From Isoetes taiwanensis (Eukaryota > Streptophyta > Lycopodiopsida > Isoetales > Isoetaceae), in the NCBI GenBank assembly GCA_021234155.1, contig JAJEKV010000027.1, positions 13,793,714-13,857,713 of the forward strand: 64,000 nt of DNA. Reading direction: 5' to 3'. The notes beneath the pieces were generated by a model. It made no database searches and had not been told where the DNA came from. It worked only from the letters and a program-made list of their open reading frames with translations. The first letter of the stretch is position 1. Each line of letters opens with the position of its first letter. Shown here in pieces: positions 22,214-33,122 of this stretch. The position numbers were made by a program, and so were the translations under genes.

Positions 22214-22765
22214 CACTACAAAATTAAAGCCCTGTTACGACGTCTAGACGTCGTTTGCACGTCGATGATCGACGTCAAAACGTCGATAAACGACGTCTAT
22301 TTCGACGTCTGAGCGTCGATAAACGACCTTTATGCGTCGCTATACGCGTCGCATCCGCGTCGTCTTAAAGGCGACGTCCGACGCCGCGTCGTTCCGCTGC
22401 GTATGGGTCACGCCATCGCCGCTGCTACCGCGGATCAGCGCCAGCCACCGGTTGCGTGGTTGATGAGTCGGGCAACGCCGTTAAACGACGAAAAGTACAC
22501 GCCATCATGTCGCCAAATGGCGTTTGCCAGCGCAGAAGCGCCGACGTAAGCGGCCACGTGTGTAACGCCGTTCAACGACGTCGCCGACGGCGCGGGCACC
22601 TGGCTCTGCTGGCGTGTTTTCACCCTGCTCACTGGCGTAGCGTTCCACGCCACCACGCCGCTCAACGGCGTTCGACGCGGGCGTGGCCGCTACACACGCC
22701 GAGACGAATGATGAGGTGGCGATACATGTGGCAGCCACGCCATCAACGTCGTTAAACGACGATCA
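22214..22765. repeat. left subterminal repeats of the CACTA element
   Basis: Dense GACGTC, CGTCGTT and AACGACG words in both directions, with palindromes such as GACGTCTAGACGTC. The density falls off after 22,765. The same words fill the right end. They are the probable binding sites for the element's TNPA-like protein. Confidence 0.85.
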
Positions 22766-23141
22766 AGGAATTTTGAAAAAAAAAATATTTATTTAATATT
22801 ATTCAATATTATTTAACGGACAGTTAATATTCATATTCAATATTAACAAATATTTAATATAAATAAATATTTAGTAATATTTATTAATATTAAATAATAT
22901 TAATATTAACAATAATATTAATAGTATTAATAAATATTAAATATGAACAAAATAAATCGAGAATAAAAATTTAAAAATTTAAAAATTCGAAAAATAGAAA
23001 CAAATATTGATTAAATTATATTAGTATTCAGTATCATGGTAGATAATCACAAATAATAAGAACAAAGCATAAAATATTTAGATTGAATTCAATTAATATA
23101 TTTCACAATGTAATTTGCACATTACAAAATATATTGAGTCT
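22766..23141. other. AT-rich spacer, no gene
   Basis: Composed largely of TAATATTAAATA-type words. The end next to 23,141 is the 3' UTR of the TNPA-like gene. Confidence 0.5.
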
Positions 23142-24591
23142 TTAGTTGTTACTCTCTTCTTCTTCTTCTTCTTCATTGGCGCCTTCGTCTTCATTTACCT
23201 GCATTATATTGTATTGCAACAATTAGTTCATTGTAGTCACAATTAATTATCTAATGAATGATACACACTTCCCCCCGTTCACGCGCAGCGGCGTACTGGA
23301 TGGCCGCATGACTGCCTTTTTTGAAGGCCCTTTCACGTTCATCTTTAGCAGCGGGGCGACCAGCAAATGACTTCTATTGAGAATGAGCACCAAAACTAAT
23401 GTTAGTGTTCAACTCGAGAACCTACATTATAAACCAAATTTATACTTACAAATAGCTTATCCAGAAAGCCATAACCGCCAGACCCAGTCTTATTGGCACT
23501 ATAGCTGCCACTTGCTTCGTCATTACCTCGCGGTCCCAAATGCCTTTGTTCTAGCTTCCCCTTTCTTTGATAATATGTTGGCCTTCAAACACTACAATGC
23601 AATACAAGGACTTAGTCCACATGGCGTCATCTAATTATACGACTCTCCCGACTACAATGCAATACAAGGACTTAGTCCATATGGCGTCATCTAATTATAC
23701 GACTCATGGGAGAGATGATGTACTTGAAATGCCTCATGAGTCAACCAGATAGGCTGTGCCACTTCCTCTATCGGGACTCCTGTAGCTTTGGCAAGAGCTT
23801 TCAGCTGCTTCTTCTAATTAGCTCTGCAAAATATAAATAAAATATGAGTACAATGAGGTTATAATGAAGAACGAAAAAGCCTAATACCTGGTGGCTTTAA
23901 CATGTTTACCCTGTTTTGAACAAACCTCCCTCCATGAGATCTCTCCTGACTTGAGCTCGGGATATTCTGCTTCTAAAACCGCCTTGATCCTCTCTTTTTC
24001 CTCATCATAGGCTCCCGAGTTCCATTCACCCTTGTGGATGTTTTGGCAAATGCTATTTGTGACACTATTAAAAATCGTCGCCATCTGCAGTGTTGTGGCG
24101 CGGCAACTTCTTGTTACTACACTCAACATACGACTAACATATGAATATGTGTTAGTGAACAAAAAAGGGCATAATTCAAGATGAACTCACTCATATTCAA
24201 AGACATGCCGACGTGGAGGTGGTGCAGGTGGTGCACGATCTTTAACAGAGCTTGAAGAGGAATTGCGTCCACTCCGACGTGAACGATGGTCAGTGCTCTT
24301 TCGTGGGGGTTCAATCTCCTCGTGCTCGAGAAGGCGCCCAAGATTGAATTCTGAAGGAGTGTATGAGCTATGACGTGGAGGGTCATGGGCGCCAGACCTC
24401 CGCCTACTTTGTTCAACAGCCTGGCGCGCAATCTCCATTTCTGCGGGCGACATCCCGAATTGCAAGACATTCCACCTATCTTCAGGGTTATCGCCTCGTT
24501 GATATCTCGGAGTTCCCTGCTCTTCGTCTTCCTGCTCGACGCGAGGTCCTTTTCCGTCTCTTCGGCTGTGGTGAGAAGAAGATCCGCCCAT
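23142..24591 (-). pseudogene. TNPA-like gene of the CACTA element, decayed
   Basis: Exon 1, 24591-24191 (MGGSSSHHSRRDGKG start, Ser/Arg/Pro-rich), ends at GTGAGT in phase 2. Exon 2, 24133-23888, starts after ATGTTAG, keeps the frame, and has WNSGAYDEEKERIKAVLEAE and GEISWREVCSKQGKH. Exon 3 (from about 23,822) gives KKQLKALAKATG but has a TAG at 23,816-23,814. Parts of later exons show GEARTKAFGT and SGSYSANKTGSGGYGF across a frameshift near 23,520. Exon 23373-23269 has FAGRPAAKDERERAFKKG, and the last exon, 23198-23142, is an acidic Glu-run tail ending ESNN. This order and style fit the DNA-binding TNPA/Transposase_24-type proteins that bind the subterminal repeats. A 60-bp duplication at 23,589-23,705 and two stops show it is dead. 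Confidence 0.7.
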
Positions 24592-25089
24592 AACCACGAC
24601 GACGAACATTATGCATAGGAAAAGAAGGACGCAACCGCATTTACACGCTACATTTAAAAACATTAGAACGTTAAAAATAAATGGTTAACTTACATTTTAT
24701 CCTAGAAAAAAATCCATACCAAATCCGCACAATGGTGGAGGTGGCGATGGTGGCGAGCTAAACCCGAACGACCAACTTCGCCTCTTAAAGGCCTTTGCAG
24801 GTTTAGGGCTGTCAGTAAGGCTACCAAGCCACGCGAGAAGTAAAGTTGTGAACAATAGATATGCCATCGTGCCGCATCCCATGGTTGCTTGACATGTGCA
24901 AAAACTTGCAAGTTATTTATATGGAGTGCGATGAATAACATAGTAGGAAAGCAACAAATGTTAGCAACATGGGAAGTTCATTACAAAACATTGGGATTTG
25001 AATAATTAAAAGTGTCTTTATATATTTGGTTATTAGACAATTAAAAAAAATTAATACTCTTAAACATGGCAAGATATACAATATTGTAT
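24592..25089. other. spacer with one small reading
   Basis: A minus-strand frame at 24,882-24,697 has a hydrophobic start (MGCGTMAYLLFTTLLLAW) and then Pro/Ser runs. It might be a secreted peptide or an upstream exon, but there is no support beyond the frame. The rest is AT-rich. Confidence 0.3.
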
Positions 25090-26690
25090 TCATTCTTTGA
25101 GTTGTGACAACAACAATTTTGACATCTCCAAGGCATCCATGCACTTCATGTGTCGTCTTTGTCTCACAACCATGGTAGAAGATATTCCAACACTTTGTAA
25201 GGCTTCAACAACTTCAGAAGCTTTGGGTCGTGATGAGAATACGCCTTCACGTGGCACATCATTCTTGTTTTTGCTCCTCCAACTTGTCAAGACGCCGTTG
25301 GTACATATGGGTTGGATTAATCCATTGGGCATTGTTGTTATTATTAAACCACTCCATTCGTCGCATAGCTTGCACGAAATCCGTAAGCATCTCATAAATA
25401 TATCCCAATGCATAGACATCATGAATTTCGTGGTCCCCATACACGATCATCATCCTTTGATTTCTCAAACACAGTTTCCTCTAACCATGGATATTTTGCT
25501 TGTCCATCCGAAAGTAAGTACCGACACTTCAACAAGGGACGACGCTCTTTGGCGTAAAAATGAATTGCATTGTCCCAATCACCAATGGCCACCCACACAT
25601 TTTGGTACTCATCATCAAAATGTAATTTGACTCTCTTGCAATTAAGCTTTGTGTGAGTGAAGTGGCCTTTGTGGATCTCAACGACACCTTCTGCTAGGGC
25701 AAGAGCTATCTCTGGAACATACTGATATACAACTCGCATTTTGCTCCTAAGTTCAGCACCTATGTGTTTGTCAGTTCTTCTTGGCGCTCTAGCAATTGCA
25801 TTTGACCATCTTCTAAAACGTGACAAGTTATTAGGTAAATAGTCAAACAAGTGTGCAAGTGTCTCTCCATTCATGAAAGGTAGAATCACCATTGGCCCTA
25901 TGGTATCCCCACTAGAGCTAGCAACTTCATATGCAAGTCCAATGGATGTAGCCAAAGCAGGATGCGGGCTCTTGAAGCGTATGTATCTTTGAGCCATCTC
26001 ATACGTCTCTGCCCTATCTTTGCCCTTTGAAAACCCATCCACCGTATAGCTCATCATCTTGGAAGTGTTGTGTTCCGTTGATCTTGATTTGATACGCATG
26101 CGATGTGTTGGTTTCTCCTCAATAAGGCGATCACATCCACGGCCTCTACGGGTATGGGATCAACAAAGATTGATGTGTTCATGTGATTCTCCAAAGAAAA
26201 GTGGGCCTTGCTAGGCCCCGCCCACTAGAGCTTCCCCCCGATGCAAAGCATTTTTAATTACCTCCAACCGACGTGCATTGAGATCCGCAAATGATGTTCT
26301 TGTGATCTGCACGCCGCTTCTTTGAGGAATTCCATGAAGCTACCCATTCCTTGACACGAGCCTCGGCATTGGGACTTTTAAGCCGCCTTTGAATGCTTCA
26401 AACATGTCTTCGGTTCATCCATGGGGTTTCCAATCATTGGCTTTACATGTGTGTCAAGGAGAGAAGTCAACATTTCTTCTTGACCTGCCATTTTTGTGCT
26501 AACTCAAATTGGCACTTCCTTTTCACATGTCCGACAAAATGGTCGACACGCTGACCGGGCTTTGCATCTCCCTCGGGACTTTCGTTAGCACATATCTCAT
26601 TTATGACCACGCATCTAATCTCACTAACCATTTGTGTCTTCACACTTTCGGGGCCATATCTACAAAACCAATTTAGATTCATTAATCTTG
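25090..26690 (-). pseudogene. protein-kinase-like gene carried by the CACTA element
   Basis: The central reading 26099-25419 shows kinase landmarks in order: HPALATSIGLAYEV then MVILPFMNGETLAHLF (strands 4-5 and hinge), EIALALAEGVVEIHKGHF (helix E), a degenerate catalytic loop HTKLNCKRVKL without the Asp, and VAIGDWDNA in place of DFG. After a frameshift near 25,450 comes DVYALGYIYEMLTDF (helix F), and after another near 25,262 comes RPKASEVVEALQSVG (helix I), ending QLKE at about 25,090. The Lys of strand 3 and the glycine loop were not found. The upstream frames 26682-26467 may belong to the same gene. With these residues missing it would be a pseudokinase, even without the frameshifts. It is probably a captured host gene. 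Confidence 0.65.
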
Positions 26691-26968
26691 CTTTGTGACT
26701 TTTTTCAAACCTTCATTATGAATCTTTACCTACTTTCTTAAGAGTTAGTTTCCTTTTAATTTTTTTTTTTAAAACCAACTATTGAAATTTTTTCTTGCTC
26801 TTAACCACTCCACATCGGTGTTTCTTTGACATCCCTAACATTTTTAAAAACAACATTCTTAACTAGAAACCCGAAAATCAATAATGCAATTTTTTTTTCA
26901 AAAACCCCGCCTTTGTCCAATCCTCAGAAAAGATTTCTATTTATTGATATATTAATAAAAAAAAATAA
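26691..26968. other. no gene seen; AT-rich spacer
   Basis: Homopolymer-rich stretch between the kinase-like gene and the 121-bp repeats. Confidence 0.4.
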
Positions 26969-27305
26969 ACAAGAGTAGGCGGTGAGCTTGGACCCGAACA
27001 CCTAGTCTTCCCACTCAAGGCGGAGCCGACCATGCCCTTGTCCAAGTCTCCCCAATTTTTTTCTAAACTAAATACATTAATCAATAAAATTACAAGAGTA
27101 ATCGTGAGCTTGGACCCTAACACCTAGTCTTCTCCACTCAAGGCGGAGCCGACCATGCCCTTGTCCAAGTCTCCTCAATTTTTCTAAACTAAATACATTA
27201 ATCAATAAAATTACAAGAGTAAACGGTGAGCTTGGACCCGAACACCTAGTCTTCCACTCAAGGCGAGCCGACCATGCCCTTGTCCAAGTCTCCCCAAGTT
27301 TTTTT
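26969..27305. repeat. three tandem copies of a 121-bp unit
   Basis: Starts at about 26,969, 27,091 and 27,210. Each unit runs ACAAGAGTAA, GAGCTTGGACC, CTCAAGGCGGAGCCGACC, CTTGTCCAAGTCTCC and ATACATTAATCAATAAAA. No function seen. Confidence 0.85.
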
Positions 27306-28185
27306 TTTAACCTAAATAAAACATTAAAATTTTATTCTCCTACTCAAGCTCAAATTCTTACCTAGAATGTCTTCGAAATGCGAAAATCGATTTCAAGAGC
27401 GACGATTTTGTTATTAGTGTACATGCAAAAAATAAAGGCATTCAATAATTAGAAAACTTACATAAATAAAGAAATAAAAAAAAAAAAAAAGACCATTCAC
27501 GTTAAAAAGATCATTGACATTAAAACTATTTACATTGTTAATTAAAAAGAACTATATATTGACATGTAAAAACAAAAAAAAAAAAAAAAAAAAAAAAGAA
27601 GAACATAAAAAGAAGGGGCCTCGCCTTTTCAACGACGCCCCTTCTTGTAATAAAAATAGAGGAAGAATGGGCCTCGCCTTTCAACGACGCCCCCTCTTCT
27701 TCCATGGAAAAAAAAAAAGAGAAGAGGAAGAAGAAGAAGAAATAGAAGAAGAAGAAGAAAAAGGGAGATAGGAAAGAAAGATTGAAGAGAATGAGAAAGT
27801 GATGAAGAAGAAGAAGAAGAAAATGAATAGAAGATTGGAAGAACTAAGATTATAAGGAAAAACCAATGATTGGAAGAAGATTGGAAGAAGAAGGAGGAGG
27901 ATTCGATTCATACTAAGAAGAGGCGAAATGGATTGAAGAAAAACAAGGATGGAAAGAAGAGGAGGATAGAAATGGGATGGATTGAAAACAAACAAGAAAA
28001 AACAAGAAGCCCTAAATCTATCAAACAACAAGCCTAATTCAAAAATAGAGTTGATTGATCCATTGAAATACCTTTGGATACTTGCTTGAAGCTTGGAAAG
28101 GAGCCGCAAGGATGATGATCCGCACCAAAAAATCGCCACGAAAAAAAAAACGCCCCTCCAAATACTTAGAACCAAAAACTAGGCG
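27306..28185. other. low-complexity A-rich and GAA-rich DNA
   Basis: Runs of A at 27,478-27,490 and 27,573-27,597 and a GAA/GAAGAA stretch at 27,718-27,830. Two short CAACGACGCCCC blocks, at about 27,628 and 27,679, match the subterminal CGACG motif. The hydrophobic minus-strand frame 28175-27681 is a product of the GAA run. Confidence 0.6.
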
Positions 28186-28189
28186 GCGG

Positions 28190-28320
28190 AAAAGCCGCCC
28201 CGTTTTCGTAAAAAGTTACGCACGCCGTTTCTACGACGCCGTAACGCCGCTCAACGACGCCGTCGTTAACGCCGCTTGACCGACGCCTATAACGACGCCT
28301 TTGTGTTAAACGACGTGCCC
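28190..28320. repeat. internal CGACG repeat cluster
   Basis: A third cluster of ACGACGCC, CAACGACG and AACGCCG words, like the subterminal regions but 6 kb inside the left end. It may mark an older internal end or an additional protein-binding region. Confidence 0.65.
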
Positions 28321-28372
28321 TTTTTTTATTATAACTATAGTACATAGCCCATACGCTTGTAATTATCGCTTT
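28306..28372. repeat. direct repeat, left copy
   Basis: TTAAACGACGTGCC, a T run, then ATTATAACTATAGTACATAG. The same text returns at 29,578-29,640, about 1.27 kb away. Confidence 0.8.
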
Positions 28373-28387
28373 GTGTTGCCCCCTGGA

Positions 28388-28556
28388 AGGAAAGCACCTT
28401 CCATAAATAAAAAGAATTTGGTCCCCATATCTTTGTCACCTTCCCCATGTGGATCTCCTTGAATCTTGTGGAGGAAAGCAGCCTCCATAAATAAAAAGAA
28501 TTTGGTCCCCATATCTTTGTCACCTTCCCCATGTGGATCTCCTTGAATCTTGTGGC
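28388..28556. repeat. two tandem copies of an 84-bp unit
   Basis: Two near-identical units: CCTTCCATAAATAAAAAGAA, GGTCCCCATATCTTTGTCACC, CCCCATGTGGATCTCC, TTGAATCTTGTGG. No function seen. Confidence 0.85.
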
Positions 28557-28923
28557 GTTGTCCTTTCATTATATTATTTAAAGTTTTTCTTTTGTTGTTG
28601 GCTATTATTCACCTCTCATGTTTTGAAAGAAAATGTGTTGAACTTGTCACATCCACTTCCCTTGGTAATAATGTTTCGTCTTTTGATGATGTTCCAAGCA
28701 TATGTCGTTGTTTTATCAAGTCGGCTTCGACCGAAGGATCGTGCCTCGCCAATTTCAAGGTTTGAATTGTTCGATGCACTGTGCTTTTGATTGATGAAAG
28801 TTCTAGAAGCAATTATGCGCCAGACTACTACTTATATTCTTTGTTTCTTCATCGTCTCTTCATTCTATCTCTTCGTGCAAGCACCTTCATTCGCTCTCTT
28901 ACATTCATCTCAAGACACTCAAA

Positions 28924-29419
28924 ATGGTCGACACAAGGCGCAGACAGGGACACTATCACCAAAATGCGCCTCATATTATCGAGGCAATCTTAGGCCATGC
29001 GAATCGGGCTTGTACCGGAGGTACAAAACGAGATGAACCAGATCCGAACGAGAAAGTTAGCGCCAATTCACGAAGCTCCTCGAAGGGGATGGGTTGATAA
29101 GGAATGGCGACGAGGAACAACTCAGTAGGGTGGAGCTGGAGGACTGCCTCATATCTTTGAAACGCTTTATTTACAGGGCAAAGGCACTGAAAAGGCTGCT
29201 GAAAATGGAGGACGTTTGGATGCACAACACGTTCCGACCTCTGTTTAAGAAGCTTTACAAGAAGCAAAGAAGACAATGCGAAGGTTTGGTAACCAAGCTC
29301 ATCGTCAGCAGTGGTCACTCTCTCAAAAACTTGATGACCGGGCGGATCTGCTCGGTCGAAGTCATATTGATGAGTTCGATCTGGAGGATCTTATTGAGGT
29401 TGAAGTGGGCATAGAGTGA
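28924..29419 (+). pseudogene. unrecognised small gene related to the LINE 3' module
   Basis: A start MVDTRRRQGHYHQN at 28,924 reads about 50 residues. After a frameshift near 29,085 it continues as RVELEDCLISLKRFIYRAKAL, then KRLLKMEDVWMHNTFRPLF. After another shift near 29,280 it ends with FDLEDLIEVEVGIE and a stop at about 29,419. The last two parts match the 126-residue reading at 16,739-16,359 of the LINE in order and spacing. Family unknown. It may be a captured LINE end or a captured host gene that the LINE also carries. Confidence 0.5.
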
Positions 29420-29577
29420 AGCTTTGGTCTTTTCTATTATATGTTGTCTATTATGTAGTATGTTTGTGTTGAATTAGCCATGTCTTGTAAGACCTATGTA
29501 TTTTCTTTATCTAAAAGAATACCAAACATTGGAAAGTAATACCAAAAATCACGGACGTCCATAACGACGTCTTTGTG

Positions 29578-29640
29578 TTAAACGACGTGCCTTTTTTTTT
29601 ATTATAACTATAGTACATAGCCCATACGTTGTAATTATCG
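29578..29640. repeat. direct repeat, right copy
   Basis: Second copy of the segment at 28,306-28,372, preceded by CATAACGACGTCTTTGTG as the first is by CCTATAACGACGCC. The two copies bracket the 84-bp repeats and the small gene. Confidence 0.8.
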
Positions 29641-29646
29641 TTTGTA

Positions 29647-29775
29647 TATAGACCTTATGCAGGGGTTGTATACACGTTTACAGTACCCTGTATCATAGAC
29701 CTTATGCAGGGGTTGTATACACGTGTACAGTACCCTGTATCATAGACCTTATGCAGGGGTTGTATACAATAGAGA
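29647..29775. repeat. 47-bp minisatellite, 2.7 copies
   Basis: Unit TAGACCTTATGCAGGGG, TTGTATACACGT, TTACAGTACCCTGTATCA, starting at about 29,647, 29,694 and 29,741. Confidence 0.9.
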
Positions 29776-29821
29776 CCAAAGTATGAACTATGTATGTCCC
29801 TAGTAACCTTCCCCCAGGTTC

Positions 29822-30478
29822 CTAACCCCTTCCCCTTCCCCTTTCCCTTCGCCTGCGAGGTGTAACCCATGCATCTGGGTTAGGAGTCAAGAGCTCACGC
29901 TCTTCCCAAAATTTCGATTCTTCCCACCATATGGGGTACCTAGTCATTAGAAAAAGTAATTCCACAGGATAATACTCACGGAAGAAGAGCGGACCCAACT
30001 CCACAAAATTGTTGTACACGTTGTAGTACACCCTAATAAGGCCATACATGTGTCCCTTACAAATTTCATGAATGAACTCTGATATGTATGCATCCAGAGA
30101 GTGTGCTAAATATCCAGCACGAAGAAGAGGCCTCAACTGATGTAGCATCTCGTCCAGATAAGGAGGGGGTTCAAGCATCCCCCTCATTGCAAGTCTCCTA
30201 TAACATTCAGATGGATTAATTTCCATCAGTGGCTCATGACCACAATCAAATCACTCCAGAATGAAGTTGATCAACTCCATTGTAAGTTCCTTGGTGGGAC
30301 TGTGGCGCAACCTCCACTCCAAGAAATGGTCCCATAGCTCATCCATTCCAGGCTGCACAGAACTTCTGGGGCATGCTTGCAGGCCTTCTGGAGTAGCCCA
30401 GGGAGGATTGGGTCCAATCATTTGCAAAAGCAAGCAAGGATCACCGACGGAGCAAGGAACACGGAGCAAGCAGAGCAA
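29822..30478 (-). pseudogene. hypothetical protein reading with one stop
   Basis: Two frame-matched parts, 30478-30251 and 30226-29822, are separated only by a TGA at about 30,251. The first has MDELWDHFLEWRLRHS. The second has DEMLHQLRPLLRAGY, SEFIHEICKGHMYGLIRVYY and an Arg-rich end (TPRRRRERGRGRG). Trp, Tyr and Glu are frequent and the whole is about 215 residues. Not recognised; part of the CACTA cargo. Confidence 0.35.
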
Positions 30479-30643
30479 GTAGCAAGATCAAGAGCAAGGA
30501 ACAAGATCAAGTAGCAAGGAGCAGAGGTATGAAGTAGCAAGGAACAAGGATCAAGATCAAGTAGCAAGGAGCAATGAACAAGGAAGATCAAGTAGCAAAG
30601 AAGATCAAGGAGCAAGATCAAGTAGCAAGGAACAAGTAGAAGA
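30420..30643. repeat. AGCAAG / AAGATCAAGTAG low-complexity run
   Basis: Irregular repeats of AAGTAGCAAGGAGCAAGATC type. They resemble the GAGCAAGGGGAAC text at the end of each 1.1-kb unit next door and may be an expansion of it. Confidence 0.75.
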
Positions 30644-32510
30644 TTGGGTCTGTCCTCCTCCCGATGTGGCAAGTAGAAGTCGGGGGGCGCTTTTGCAGTG
30701 GCAAGACATTCATAAATTCGCAATTAATGCATTGCACGAAAATAAATTCCGATTTTTTGCCAGCTGTTTTCCTAATTCATCTTCAGCACACGGCCCAATT
30801 TTCGGAATTTTCGGAGAAGGTCTAGGTCAAAGGGTTAGCATTAGAACGGCCGGGCAGCCCGCTGTGGCAACCGAAGCCGGCACCCTTCCCCAAGTCAAAC
30901 GAGGCCAGGACCTTGCGGGATCCCTCACAAGAGGGGGAGAGTCCCACCCCGTGAGGCGGGATCCAAAAAGTTCCCGAGGCAGCCCTTCCCGGCAAGCTGC
31001 TCCCCGGGGCACGCCAATGACCACCCTCCCTGAGCCCGGTTCCCCTATCCGACCGTTGGATCCTCCGCTCAGGCCCCTCTTCTGAAGGCCCAAAAGATTC
31101 CAGATCGGGTCCCGAGAACTTGTCAAACCAAGGGCGCCCCGATGTCGGCCTTTGTAGAAACCGCGACTGCTTTTGTCGCTCGCACCGGGAGGTCTCGAAT
31201 GGCAAATCGACCCTCGCCAAATCATCCGGAATGGCGAAATTACCCTAGGGAGCAAGTTAGAAGGTCGGTTTTGCAAAAGAAAGAAACACTCACGCCCCAC
31301 GACAAAGATCCCGCGATCCACATCCTAGGCCAATTGACTACGAGTGTGATGGAAGTGAGCTACTTTGGCGCTTCTTGGAGTTCGGTGGTCTTCGCCACGC
31401 GGAACTTGGTCCCCGTGGCAATGTCGACGTTTCGAGTCCATTGGCGAGCCAGATCGCACCCGAGAGGGGAGGTCGCCCGTCCGGCCCCTGTGGCCTTGGG
31501 GATAGGAAATTTGGGGCAAGCAGCTTCCGGAGGGATTTTAGGGTCCGCGCTCTGGCTCAACACCCCAACTCCACTTCAAGACACGGAGCAAGGTCCCGGC
31601 CGAATCTGACAAGGAGAGGGCCTCCGAAACGTAAACCCTGTGGGTTGCCAGGCTCTAGAAGGGTTTGCGTTTTGGGGGCCGAAGTCCCGTCTGCTGCACT
31701 TGGGACTTGGCCGGAAGCGCAACCTTCCCGGAATACCTGAGCAAGGGGAACTGACGGAGCGGAGTTTGGGCCTGTCCTCCTCCCGATGTGGCAAGTAGAA
31801 GTCGGGGGGCGCTTTTGCAGTGGCAAGACATTCGTAAATTCGCAATTAATGCATTGCACGAAAATAAATTCCGATTTTTTGCCAGCTGGATCCCTAATTC
31901 ATCTCCAGCACACGCCCCAATTTTCGGAATTTTCGGAGAAGGTCTAGGTCAAAGGGTTAGCATTAGAACGGCCGGGCAGCCCGCTGGTGGGCAACCGAAA
32001 TGCACCCTTCCCCAAGTCAAACGAGGCCAGGGACCTTGCAGGGATCCCTCACAAGAGGGGGGAGAGTCCCGACCCCGTGAGGCGGGATCCAAAAGTTCCC
32101 GAGGCAGCCCTTCCTCGGCAGCGCCCCCCGGGCGACGCTTAATGACCACCCTCCCCGAGCCCTGCCCCTATCCCAATCGCTGATCCTCCGCTCAGGCCCC
32201 TCTTCGAAGGCCCAAAAGATTCCAGACGGGCCCTGAGAACTTGTCAAACCGCTGGGCCCCCCGATGTCGGCCTTTGTAGAAACCGCGACTGTTTTGTCGC
32301 TCGCACCGGAAGGTTCCCGAATGGCAAATCGACCGCCAAATCGTCCTAATGGCGAAACTACCCTAGGGAGCAAGTTACAAGGTCGGGTTTTGCAAAAGAA
32401 AGAAACACTCATGCCCTCCACGACAAGATCCCCGCATCCACATCCTAGGCCAATTGACTACGAAAGTGTGATGGAAGTGAGCTACTTTGGCGCTTCTTGG
32501 AGTTCGGGTG
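30644..32510. repeat. 1.1-kb tandem array, left part (copies 1-2)
   Basis: Anchor TCTAGGTCAAAGGGTTAGCA at 30,821 and 31,943, a period of 1,122 bp. Unit landmarks in order: CCTCCTCCCGATGTGGCAAG, AATTAATGCATTGCACGAAA, the anchor, ATCCCTCACAAGAGGGG, AATGACCACCCTCC, CCACATCCTAGGCCAATTGA, and AAGGAGAGGGCCTC. GC-rich compared with the surroundings. Open frames exist in all directions but none has a recognisable domain. Copy 2 is cut by the LTR element at TTCGGGTG. Confidence 0.9.
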
Positions 32511-33112
32511 TGTTTGGGGTCCTGCTCTGATCGCCTGGGGACGCATCTCCGTGGAGATCCGTGAAGTCCGGCAGGGCAAATCCCCGAGACACTTTGTCAC
32601 GCCGGGATTTTGCTAACAGAGGAAAGAACAAGAAAAACTCGATATAAAACAAAGAATGGCAATACACAATGAAACACACAAGACACTTGTGGAGAACACG
32701 GCAATCCATTGATCAAAACAAGTGTACAATGAAGGCTCAAAAGAGCGCACAACAAAGCACCAAAGATGTCCGCCGCTCAGAGTGACACAAAAGAACACTC
32801 AACCCTCCTTTTTGAAGGAGCAAAAATGCTACAATATATAGGAACACCTGAGTGGGCTCTACGGGCCCGAATCTGATCCTCATCATGACAACGCTGCTCC
32901 ACTACTTGGGCACTCGAACAGAATTGAGCCGTCCGCTGCCGCAAGCAACAGACAAGTAGTGGCCCGCCCGTGGGTCCTACCTTTGGGTCTTCTCGCTTCT
33001 TGAGGAGCTTTGACCCGCCGCGGGCCTTGTGGATCCCTCTTCTTGGACACCGCGGGCTGGGGCCTCGCCCATGCAGCAGTATAGACCTGCAGGTCCGCCA
33101 GCACGGCTAACA
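32511..33112 (-). repeat. 3' LTR, complete (602 bp)
   Basis: Read on the minus strand it starts TGTTAGCCGTGC next to the purine tract and ends CCCCAAACA, so it has TG...CA ends. Its downstream 326 bp match the remnant at 42,910-43,230. Confidence 0.85.
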
Positions 33113-33122
33113 CTCCCCTACC
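33113..33122 (-). promoter_or_regulatory. polypurine tract
   Basis: Minus strand GGTAGGGGAG directly before the TGTTAG start of the 3' LTR. This is the normal plus-strand primer position. Confidence 0.8.

Noticed and set aside
24697-24882. A secreted small protein
   Set aside because: A hydrophobic start alone is weak evidence, with no splice or homology support.
27681-28175. A 164-codon hydrophobic, Phe/Ser-rich reading
   Set aside because: It is the reverse reading of GAA-rich low-complexity DNA, not a membrane protein.
22214-30640. A TNPD-type CACTA transposase
   Set aside because: None of the minus or plus readings here, including the largest at 26,099-25,419, shows its motifs; that one is kinase-like instead.
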